A stretch of DNA of 64,000 bases from Symbiodinium natans. Its lineage: Eukaryota; Sar; Dinophyceae; Suessiales; Symbiodiniaceae. The notes under the pieces were generated by a model that made no database searches, was not told the DNA's origin, and saw only the letters and a program-made list of their open reading frames with translations. Within the stretch, counting starts at the first letter, position 1. Every line of letters starts with the position of its first letter. The translations under genes were made by a program, and so were the position numbers. Positions 50,801 to 62,800 of the stretch are shown piece by piece. The stretch covers positions 319,501-383,500 of the forward strand of contig CAJNDS010002286.1 in NCBI GenBank assembly GCA_905221605.1, read 5' to 3'.

Positions 50801-53800
50801 TAGGATCTTCCCCCCTATACTAACAATCCTTCATAGGATTATAGTACCCCCCCCCCCCCCCCGCCCCACACCCCTATGATCATCCCTCTCAAGGACTGAT
50901 AGCATAAGGAAGAACATCTCAATCTGGGCCTACGAAGCCCTAAAACACAAAAACGCCCCGGGCTGAGACATGAGTTACGTTGCAGGGTGGTCCGCCGGAT
51001 TGGACGCTGATCCTCTGGTCATGGGACAAGGCTTGACGGAGCTTGTTTGTGGGCTTGCGATCTTGTACTAGTTTGTTCGTGTACCAGGTTTCGTACACTG
51101 CAATAGAAGTGTTGCACCTCCAGTCATTCTTGGGTGAATCAGACTAGCGATTGATTTTTGTTGACTCCATCGGCTTCGGCTGGCATAAATGTGGTGGAGA
51201 GCATGCCACAGGGTTGAGAGAATGCCGTTCTTTGCATACAGGAGTATGGAGAGGTCCAAACTTTCTGAGAAGAACCAAGACCCCGCGAGGTGCTCATGTT
51301 CCAAATGGCTGTAGACCCGTAAGGAACTGCAATCGCCCAAAATCCCTAACCTCCCTAAGCCCTGCCCTTCACACTACCCTAAGCTGCCTAAATTGAACCC
51401 CGAAACCCAACTAAACCCTAAACCCCTAAACCCTAAACCCAACGAAACCTGTGCAAGAAAACCCTCAACCCTTAACCCCAAACCCTAAACCCTGAACCCA
51501 ATGAAACCCTAAACCCTCACGGTTGCGATGTCCGTCCGACCTGAGGCCAAGGCCCATGGCGCGGTGAAGGTTTCCAACTTGACCGGCTCCTTGGTAGCCC
51601 CGTGGTACCCTTTTCCCTTTTTTTTTGGTTCAAGGGTTTAGTCTTTAGGGTTTAGGGTTTAGGGTTTAGGGTTTAGGGTTTATTGAAATTATTAAGGGTT
51701 CAGGTCCGGGGAAGTTTCGAGGAGTTTCGAGGCGTTTCAAGGAGTTTCGTTTTTTAGATTTTTCTCAATAATTTCAAGTTACAGGGGGCTTGAGGGTTTA
51801 GGGTTTAGGGTTTAGGGTTTAGAGTTTAGGTTCCCTTATGAATTCACCAACCAAAAAAGGGTGCCCTTATTGCAAAATATGGTTACTGGGGTACCAAGGA
51901 TCCATGATCCACGAGTGCTCCTTCAACCCACAGGAGCGTGGGCTCGGGGGTTTAAAGGGGTTGGGGTTTAGGGGTTTCGGTTTAGGGTATAGGGGTTTCG
52001 GTTTAGGGTATAGGGGTTTCGGTTTAGGGGTTTAGTTGTCAGATGCAATGACAAGGGTTTAGAGGTTTGGGGGTTGGGGTGTTCCGAACCCAAAAGCCGC
52101 GCAGGCATGTTGCACGAAGTGCAGCTCTCCCTGTGGCATGAGGCTTCCACGATCCAGCAGCCCAGTGAATGCATGCTGACCCGACGTTCTGACAAAAAAA
52201 CAACCCTAAACCCCAAACCCAACAGCGTCACCTGCCGAATGCCCAGGACTCCTCGCTCGCTGCTCGGCATGAAGATGTCGGGTTCGCTGTTAAACCAGGG
52301 TTGAGGGTTTGGGGTTTGGGGTTTAGGGTTTTTTAGGGTTCAAAGCTTTGAGGTTTACTGTACCTTGCTGCTGCGTCACATTAAAAAGAACGAGAAGCAG
52401 ACACAGCATCAGAGGCGTGGCAGGAACTCCCCTCACATTCAGTCCAACGAGGGAAGTTGATTCTGGAAACCCTAAACCCTAAACCCTAAACCCTAAACCT
52501 AAACCCTAAACCCTAAGCCCTAAGCCCTAAGCCCTAAACCCTAAACGGTCCTAAACCTTTCATCCTTCCATGACATTCCGAAATCGCGCCCTTGACATTG
52601 CAGGTGTGCGTCATCGGGGACGGCGTCTTCAAGTTCTTTCGGCTTCAAGACGGCACCTTCAAAGGTGGCACCGCTTAAGATGCAAGATATTTGGGGGTCG
52701 GAACAATTACTCATAGCATTCCCTTCTGGTCCCTTTATACGTATACTAGAAAACCCCCGAAACCCTGTTCTAATCATTAAGGCCCCTATATCAGGCTAAC
52801 CTTAGGGCGAATGCGCTGAAACAACAGCCATGCTGTGCCCAAGATGGTAACAGCGGGCTTTACATCAGCTCGGCAGTGGTGGGCCGCAGGCCCTCTGACC
52901 CAAGGCTAGATCAAGAAGCAAGCAGCCCACAACCTAAACCCTAAACCCTAAACCCTAAGCTCCCAAGGAGTGGGCTACAGCTTAAGAGGCCTTCCAATCG
53001 GAAGCGCATGAGGCGATGCAAGAAGTCAAAGCTTTCTCGTGTTGGCGCCCATGTCCTGGACAGCAAACCCCCGAACCTCTGCAAGTTGGATGTGTCTGTG
53101 TGCCTCCTCAGTAGACACTTCCAAGTTGAACCTAAAGGGGGCCCAACCCCCCAACCCTAAACCCTAAACCCTAAACCCTAAAGGGGGCCCAACCCCCCAA
53201 AAAAAAGCAGCCTGCCACACTCATCCAGAGCAGATGAGACGGTGCCCAGAAGGTCCTTGGGATGCCCTCGGCACAATACGTTTTTGGGGCCTCCAAAAAA
53301 CAAGGGAACCCCCCGCCCCCCCCCTCCCTTTTTTGTTGATGGGGGGGGGGGGGGTGTTGTGAGAAGAAGAGAGAAAATTTCGATTTGTTTGGGGTGGATT
53401 CCTGGGAGCCCCAATTCACCTTGCTGACTTCCGCGGATGGTGGGCAGGAATCCCAAATCAGCTCTCGAAGATGCGAGAGGCTGGGAGCCGCGTGTTCGGC
53501 TTCGGTTTGCAGGTTCAGGGCCCCCAAACCCTAAACCCTATAAAAACACTATAAACACCCTGAAGAAACCTATAAAGACCCTATAAAACCCTATAAAAAC
53601 CCAAAACCCTGCCCTTTTGTGGTTAAAGCTCATTCGATAAGCACGGCCAGAGTTCAACAAATCAACAGGAGCCAACACTTGATGGGATACAGAAGGGTAC
53701 GCAAGCACACATACACATATTCCCATATACTTTTTCTGTTTATGTACATATGCATGTAATACACATGATTGCACAACAAGTGCCTAAACCCAAGACCCTA

Positions 53801-56800
53801 AACCCTAGTACACATGTGATGTGATGTGCAAACTTATGAAGTCATGGGCGCCCTTCCTTGTCCTCTCAAAGCTTCCGTGCAGCAAGTCGAGGCAGCCGTG
53901 GAGCCCTCAGAAACGACGACAAAGCATAGGGCTTAGGGGTTAGGGTTTAAGGTTTGGGGTTTGGGTTTGGGGTTTCGGGTATTTCTAGTAGCCCTCAACG
54001 CACTACAAGACCTGAAGCCTTAAACCGATGTCTTAGACAAGCCCGACAGCCCGACAGGCGTTCAATCAGAATTACATCTGCCACACCTGGCTGCGACCCA
54101 GCTGCAAGGTACTCCCGGACCCAGAGTAGGCCAGTAGGCCAGCAGGCCTTTGTTCCCCTTTTGTTAGGGGTCAGGTTCCCGTATAAAGCTCTTTGAAACC
54201 AAAAAGAGCACCCTTTGGATTCCCATCTGGTGAATCTGGTGTTCGCTTTCAAGGTCAGAGGACTGCACTCATGGGAAATGGGGTACCCTATAGAATCCCT
54301 TAAAGGGCATAAAGAGGGCCCCCATCCCCTCATTCCCTACTAAGGACCAGGGGGTCTTGGGTCTGGTGTGAGCTTTCAAGGTCAGTGGAATGGAGTCATG
54401 GGATGATCGGGTTGCAGGGAGGCCCTCCAGGATTCCCTTCTGGGTTTGACGGCTCAGCCTTGGGTGAAAAGGGGTTTAGGGTTTAGGGTAGTTTAGGGTG
54501 TCGGGTTTAGGGTTTAGGGTTTGCGGCTTAGCGGTTCTTCGACATGGCCCAAGGAATGACGATCGCTTGATCGTCTGCAGCGAAGCTGGCGATGCCTTGT
54601 TGTTCGACAGCGGTGGCGAGTTCAAGATGGCACCCTGGCATTTGCACGTTTCGGGTTGGGATGCTACTAACAGTCCTTCATAGGGATTATTGTAGTAGGG
54701 GGTGCTATCATCCCGACTAAGGACTGTTAGTAGAAGTGGGAGCATCCCACGTTTCGGGTCTAGGGCATGGGTTTGGGCTTACCAGTGAATCTACAAGCAA
54801 GGCGTATGTATGTACATATGGATACCTTTCGGGCCTTCCCGTTCGCGCTTCCGCGCGCCATCCGTCTGGTCCAATCCTCAAGTTCCGCTCGGCCAGGGTC
54901 AAAGCGTCGACTGCTGCTTCTGCTTTAGCTACTGGCGCATGCATAAGCGCAGGCTTGCCAATACATTAAACCCTTCACCCTAAACCCTAAACTCTAAAAG
55001 AATGGTTTCCGACCTGGCCCAGGTCCTTCCCAGCTCACCCGCTGAGCCCCGCTCCCTGCTCTGTGTGGCCTCCTTCAGCCGGGGCTTCATCGCAGGCACT
55101 GCCTCCGTGGTTTAGGGTTTAGGGTTTAGGGTTTAGGGTTTAGGGTTTAGGGTTTAGGGCTTTGGAGTCTAGGTGGGGATGATGCGCCCCGAAGCACCAA
55201 CCATATCTAGTTCCAAAGACACAGCGAAAATCAGACTTGTTGCTAGGGGTTCAGGATGCCCTGGGCGTCAATTGCTCTGAGTTTGGTTGTCTTGATGCCG
55301 CTCTTCAGAAGCGCCCTGGAGACGGCTGGGCCAAAAAAAGCTATCAACCCTGAACCCTAAACCCTAAATACCGACGAATTTAAGGGGTAGTTGCAGCTAA
55401 GCTGTGGCTAAACTGGAGTCTCCCGGTGAAGCCAGAGTACAAATCCTGAACCCGACCCTAAAACCCTAAACCCGGGTGGCAAGACTCCCTAAACCCTATA
55501 GACCCCAAGATGATCTCTGGGCTTCAGAGCTGCTTTTGCAGGTGGGGAGAAGGGCCTCGTAACCTTCTACGAGCGTAGCGATGATGCCAAGGCCTGGGTT
55601 GCCCCCCGAGAAACCATGGGACCGCAAGGATAGTATTGGGGTTTAGGGTTTAGGGTTTGGGGTTTAGGGTTTAGGGTTTAGGGTTGCTTGCTGTAGAGCC
55701 TTTGTGTAGTGCTTGCACGCACGTGGCCGGACACACCGTTCGGTCAGCTTGGGGGGGGCTCCAGCCCCTGAAAGGTAAAGCGATGTGCAAGTTGAGGCAC
55801 AAAGGCCCTGAAGCACCTGACGCCCCGCAGCCCAGGAAATAACCTCTCAGCATCTTACTTCCCAGCCAGGCAGTGTTAGAGTATTTCCACTCTCTGGTGG
55901 CAGGTTATACGCCTAAACCCTAAACCCTAAACCCTAAACCCTAAACCCTAAACTCTAAACCCTAAACCCTAAACCCTAAACCTCACGGTATGCCGCCAGC
56001 GCTTGTGCTTTCGAGGACTTTCAGGATGCCAGGATTCGATCCACCAACAAAAGCCCCAAACTCCACTGATGCTGTGGCAGGAGATGTTCCGCAAAGCGAA
56101 GGAGGCAGTGAGATTCTCTGTTTGGGGCTAGCTTGGCGGTAGTCTCTGTTTGGTTACTGGTTCGTTCTTCGTAGGGCAGATGGAGGATTCAGCCGGAATG
56201 CTTGAGCACGGTGCCGAGTGGCGAGATTCCGAGTGCTGCAGAGTCAACGAATACAGTGCCAGCACTGTGCGGCTAAACAAGGGGTCGACGCCCGTAGTAA
56301 CACTTCGGAGGCAGTTTGTGCTTGTTGGTTCTGGGCTGAGGCCAATGTGTCTTGACTGCCTCTAGCTAGTGTTGGACATCTGGAGCCTTGCCTGCGTGCG
56401 CGATACTCAATTTCTAAACCCTGAACCCCAAACCCTAAAACCTAAACCCTAAACCCTAAACCCCAAACCCTAAACCCTAAACCCTAAACCCTAAACCCTA
56501 AACCCTAAACCCTAAACCCTAAACCCTAAACCCTAAACCCTAAACCCTAAACCCAAATTCAAAACCCTAAGCCCTTAACACCAGCCAAGTCACAGGTGAA
56601 GCTCGACTCAGCTGCAGCCCTCGGATCGACTTTGGCTGTGGGCGCTGTCACGGCCGGGGGCCACGTTCGGAGGTTTCCATGTTAGGGTTTAGGGTTTAGG
56701 GTTTAGGGTTTGGGGTTTAGGGTTTAGGGTTTAGGGTTTAGGGTTTAGGGTTTAGGGTTTAGGGTTTAGGGTTTAGGATGTCAATGCACTCTTTGGCAGG

Positions 56801-59800
56801 GGACAACTATACCTGGGACTCTCTTTACCTACAGTTTTAAGGGTTATACCCACTTATTCAGGGCAAGCTACCACTAAACTGTAGGGAAAGAGAGTCCCAG
56901 GTAAACCGAATCCGTGCCGGGGGTGAGGGCGACTTGGTAGCCCAGGCACTGGAATTCTCAGCCCGGTTTAGGGTTTAGGGTTTAGGGTTTAGGGTTTAGG
57001 GTTTAGGGTTTAGGGTTTAGGGTTTAGGGCCATCCATCCCAGGGACCTGTACCTATTGATCTTGGGGTGCCAACCCCCTGGACTCTGAAGTTGACTTAGC
57101 GTGGACTCGCGGGTTTAGGGTTTGGGGTTTAGGATTTGGGGTTTAGGGTTTAGGGTTTAGGGTTTAGGGTTTAGGGTTTAGGGGAACACGTGCCTCCGCC
57201 CCGCCGAGGCCATGACCGTTAGCCCGTCCGAGGAGTGGGCTATGGGCGGTTAAAGGGTCCATGGACCTAGGTAGGATAATCTGGGGTTTAGGGTTTAGGG
57301 CTTAAGTGGGTTTGGCTTTGCCAGAAGCCCTTTTGAGGCATCTACGAAACCCAAGCCCCTACACCCCAGGAAGGCATGCTTTCCAGGCTTAAAGCGTGCG
57401 AACCGCACACCGAAGGTCGGGAGCCTCTATACCATTCGAATGGTCCAGGGTTTCGGGTTCATTCGGTTTAGGGTTTAGGGTTTATAAGGGTACAGGGTTC
57501 AAAAGGGTTTAGGGTTTAGGGTGTAGCGTTTAGGCTTCAAAAGGGGTTTTGGGTTTAGGGTTCAAAACAAGAACACATTGGGAGTATGAGAGTACTCGAA
57601 GAGGTGCCCCAACAAGTCTTTGCAGGAGACGGTGGCCATCGCCACATCGACGAACCAGCTGTTAACGCTGCTTGGCTTCGGGCCTGTGCGGAGCGCTGAG
57701 TCCACTGTCCCATCCTCCACCCCTTCATTCCCAGACTATGGGATGCAATAGTTTAGGGCTTAGGGCTGAGGGTGTAGGGTTTAGGGTTTAGTCGTTCATG
57801 GTTTAGGGGTTTAGGGTGTAGGGTTTATGGTTTAGGGTTTAGGGTTTAGGGTGTCTAGAGGTCTCTTGTTGTCTCGACACTGCGCCTTTCAGGTTCTCCC
57901 TCAGCCCCACGGACATGCTCAAAGCAGAGGATAGCGCCTTTGCCTGATCACAGAACCCTAAACCCTGAAACCCCTAACCCCACAAGGGCTTCAGCTGGAA
58001 TTTGGGCTTACTGAAGCCTCGTCGCGTTGCTAGACTGGAAAGGTCGGGAAAAAAAAACCTGAAATCCTCAAACCCTGAACTCTCAAAACTCAAAACCCCA
58101 AAGCCCCAAAATCTCGGTGAACTAGGTCGGCCCTTGGGACATTTCATATTTTTCCTTCTTGGGTTGAAGAGGGCCATATTCAGATTAACGTGCTGAAAAT
58201 GGGTTTGCCGACCGAGACCTCCTGAATCCTTGCGTGCCTCGAGCGAGCGTCGGAGTCCAAAGCCCTAAAGTTCCCATGCCAGAAAACATGAAACCCTAAA
58301 TCCTTGGAACCCCAAAACCCTCGATAGACACCCTAAACCATTGGAACCCTTAGAGCCCTAAACCCTTGGAACCCAAAAAACCTCTCAGAAACCCTAAACT
58401 TTTGGAACCCTAAACCCTATAAACCCTTAACCCTTAACCCTAAACCCTAAACCTTATAAACCCTAAACCCTGAAACCCTAAAACCCTAAAACCCCAAGAG
58501 CCGTCAACAGAGAGCCGAAGTTGAGGTACTGTGGAGCACGCCTTGACTTCCTTCCACTCAGGGCTCGGACCCCCAGAGCGCGGCGGAACCGTTCTTAGTA
58601 TTTAGGATTTAGGGATGTTTAGGGCTTTCGGTTTATGATGGTTTAGGGTTTAGGGTTTAGGGTTTAGGGTTTAGGGTGTAGGGTGTAGGGTGTAGGGCTT
58701 CGGATGGTGTAGGGTGCAGGGTTTAGGGACTGGCATAAAGGTGTCAGAACGTGCAGTGCCGAGCTTAATGGCAGCAGAGCCTGGAGTGAGAAAACAATGG
58801 GCTAGGGAATCTAGGGCTTTAGGGTTGAGGGATTTTGTCTTTGGGGGGCCCAGATGGGGTTCTCTAGAGCCGGTGCACGCTCGACAAAAGGCTCCAAAAA
58901 CGTTGTCTACTGATCTGTTCCCTAAGCAGGGTACTAGCCGTAGTTGTAATTGTAGCTATGGTTATAGCTGTGGCTGTGGTTATAGTACAGGTTGTCGATC
59001 GCGCCACCTGCTCTGTTGGATGTGAGTGCCAGCCCTTTCGTGCGATTGCAAACCCCTTCGTCGTAGTCGGCCGGTCATGGTTCGTTACCATACCTACACA
59101 ATCAGTGAACTTCGCGCTGTTCCTCCATATTCGTTATCGTGCGAGAAGCTAAAATGCCTCAGCCTGCTACATGCTCTGAGTTACGTGGCTCACTGCAGGC
59201 CGATTTTCGGCTTGGACGTGTGCGTGCGAAAGCCGCTGGCAGTGACATGTGGCAGCTTGACAAGCATGGCCCCGAGCCCCCGCACATCATGAGCTCACCT
59301 GCATACGGGGGTTTCCGATGATAGGGGTTCCCCTTTTGGGGGGGGGGGGGGGGTCCTAGAATAAGGATTATAGCATTTTGGGGTAGGGAAATGCCCATAT
59401 ATGGGTGTACCTATATGTAGGTGCACATCTGCATGTACGCGCACACGCTGTTATTTTTCAGTTTCTTGCACATCCGCACTTTACTATCTTGATCGTGCTT
59501 ATTCGCAGTCAGAACTCATAGATACAACTGCAAGGCCATACATCTTCCTCGGGTCACGTTAAGCCGCGCTTAGCAAAATTGAACGTCTTGCATGTCTTAC
59601 ACGCTAGGAGCTGCAATGCTCACCTCCAGCGAGTCATAACTATACTCCTCGAGGGTTGAGCTGTCAACAAGCGAGGAACCGACAAGTCTGTGCGTATCTG
59701 GAATTACGTGGACAAGACGCAGGAACTCTGCAAGGTCTTCAACGAGGACGTCTTCGTGGGTCATAGGGGTGGTAAGCCACAAAGCCTAAACCCTAAACCC

Positions 59801-62800
59801 TAAACCCTAAACCCTAAACCCAAGACACAGTCAACAAAGTGCCTGCGTCAGAGTTAGCACCTTCGTGAGACAGTGCGACCGAATCCTTGCTGGCCTTGTG
59901 CGGGTGTGGAGCCGAAACCCTAAACACATTCTAGCTCAGAGACTTGCCGGCCGTTTGCGAGAGTGAGCGTCGAAACCCAGAATGGTTTCAAGTGAGGGGT
60001 TGTCAATTCCGGTTTAGGGCCTGTTTGGGCCATCGGGGCACCATCGGGTCTTGGGGAGACGAAGAATGTGGTACCACAGCAGGAAGCTTTCTCGGTGGCT
60101 TTCCATCCAAGACGCCCAGCTTGCAAAGTGTACTCAGGGTAGAAGAGAGCGCCTGCTCGGAAGCTGCCTAACCCCAAACCCTAAACCCTAAACCCTAAAT
60201 CAAGTATCGTCAAGTTGCTTATGCCGGTGGGCTGCACGGAGTTGCAGGGCCCGCGGAATCAGCTGTGCTTTGGACCCTCAAGCACGGGATGGAGTGCGAG
60301 TTGGTAAAATGTACTTGACGTGGGTTGAGACCTGACTCCCCGTTATCGATATATATATATATATATATATATTATTATAATCATAATAATATATATATAT
60401 ATATATGTATGTATGTCTGTATGTATGTATGTATGTATGTTTGCTGCTTACATTGTATTTGGACACCTTCTTATGCTGCTATGATCTGTTGGTTTCTCTA
60501 TCTATATCTACCTGTCTATCTATCTGTCTATCTATCTATCCCTAAACCCTAAACCCTGAACCCTGAACCCTAAACCCTAAACCCTAAGCCCATGCTTGAA
60601 CTGTAAGACTGAACTGGGCCCAAAAGCAAAGGTGGCTTCCACCTCATCGTGGGCTTTGCGGACAAAGTGCGGCTCATGAACCTACTGATGGAGGATTTCA
60701 GGCAGGGGGGGCCGAGGGGTTTAGGGTTTAGGGTTTAGGGATCAAGGGCTCAGGGTTTGGGGTTTAGGGTTCAGGGTTTAGGGTTTAGGGTTTAGGCATC
60801 AGGGTTCAGGGTTTGGGGTTTAGGGTTTTAGGGTTTAGGGTTGTTTTCGGGAGCCTCAGACTCAGGGAACTTAATAACTTAAAGGGCGCAGGGGGTTGAG
60901 GGAATCGGCGACTCAAACCCTAAACCCTAAGCCCCAAACTTTCAAACCTGGTTAGGGGACAAGTAGGCATGCAGGAACCGCATCCACTCGCCCCAAAAGC
61001 CGTCATCGTACCAGAGTCCCTGCGGAGTGGTCCGTCCAGCTATGCGGGTGCCAAAAAATATCCCTAAACCCTAAACCCTAAACCCTTTGGTTCAGATCTT
61101 GATAGAAAACCGGGATGGGGATTGAGGGTTTGCAAATGCAAGTGCTGCAGTGCTGCAGGACCTACAAGGAGATCCCCATCAAGGCCAGAAGAGGGTTTAG
61201 GGGTTAATTCGGGTTTTGGGTTTTGGGTTTTGGGTTTTGCCTTTAGGGTTTAGGGTTTTGGGTTTTGCAGTCATCAAGTCCGGTTTGAAAAAAGGGTCCT
61301 CCTCCTCCCATCCAAGCAACCAGTTTGGTCGGAATTTTGCCACGAACTCACGCAAACTATGCAGCCGATATGATGTGCACAAGAGTTCAAGTGTCATACC
61401 TGGTGCTCGGGGTTAGAGGTGCGGGACCGGCCGGACTCCAAAACAAAGTCGACGATAGGATGGATGCATATCACTGGTCAAGCCTTAGTGCTGGTGCGAC
61501 CTAGTGGGCCAAGGCTACGACCTTATACGACAAGATACCACAACATACCTTGGTACACCAACATCTTCCCCAGTATTCCATACAGGCCCCTGCATGAATG
61601 ACCATAGGTGTCAAGCATCCGAAAGAAGCTCGGGTTGCTTTGGATCCTCGCTGTCAGGATTTGGGGGTCCTAACCGAAATGAAGTCATAAGATGCTCAAG
61701 GCCGGCGGTAAGCCGCTGCCAAGGCTGTAACTTTATGAGCCCCAAGAACGCCAGCACTTCTTTTTGGTGGGTTCTCCGACAATCTGATACAGGGTTTGTA
61801 GAAATCACCTGCTTGGAGATTCTTGGGTACTTGTGAAGTAGAGTCATAAGTAGGGTAACTATGGTTATAACCTTGCTTAGGGGACTTATAACCCTTACTT
61901 ATAAGTACCCATGAACCTTCAAGTACAAGCCCAGCACGAGGCCTGCCGCGAATGCCGCTTTAGCCACGGCGGGCAGTTCTTTGCTGCGGTAAACTCCAAC
62001 ACCATCCAGGCACGTGGGCTTGAGGGGTATCAGGTCAATCAACACAGGGAGAATATGTCTATATGCGGATAGGCGTATATGTATATGTGCATGTATAGCA
62101 AGTACATAGAACTCTTTCTGTTTTTTACATGTGTGTTGATTGACGACCAAATTCAGAGGTGCGCCGGAAGTCGAGACAAGTGTTGAAGTTCAAAGATTTG
62201 AGACAATATGGCCCCACCGGCGCTACGAAGTTGAGAGTCCGTTGACCCCTCCCCCCCCCACTTTTCCCCTCTCCCCCCAGATCTTCAGAGTGCATCGTGC
62301 GGCAGGGCACCACCCAACCGCAGAAGCGATGTAGCTTTTTCAAGGGACTATATAGGGCACCTACGACCCGACTGAGAACCTCAACCCTTATTGTAAGGGG
62401 ATCCTATTATTTGGGGATCTATATTAGGGGTCCCCTATGTTCAACTCAGAAACTCCCTAGCCACCCTAAACCCTAAACCCTAAACCCTAAACCCTAAACG
62501 CTTTGCCAGGTCTACAAGACTTACACCTGCGAGGTGGTGTGCAACCTCCGCGGCCATCAGTCCAAGGCGTCTTGAGGGTTTAGGGTTTTAGGGTTTTAGG
62601 GTTTTAGGGTTTTAGGGCTTTAGGGCTTTAGGGTTTTAGGGTCTTAGGGTTTTAGGGCTTTAGGGTTTTAGGGCTTTAGGGCTTTAGGGCTTTAGGGTTT
62701 TCGGGTCTTAGGGTTTTAGGGCTTTAGGGCTTTAGGGTTTTAGGGCTTTAGGGTTTTAGTGCTTTAGGGTTTAGGGTTTAGGGATTAGGGGTACCCCCAC

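Noticed and set aside
53020-53070. Extra CFAP57 exon (FLVLAPMSW or QEVKAFSCWRP)
   Set aside because: Two frames look equally possible and neither joins in phase to the neighbours; too weak to list.
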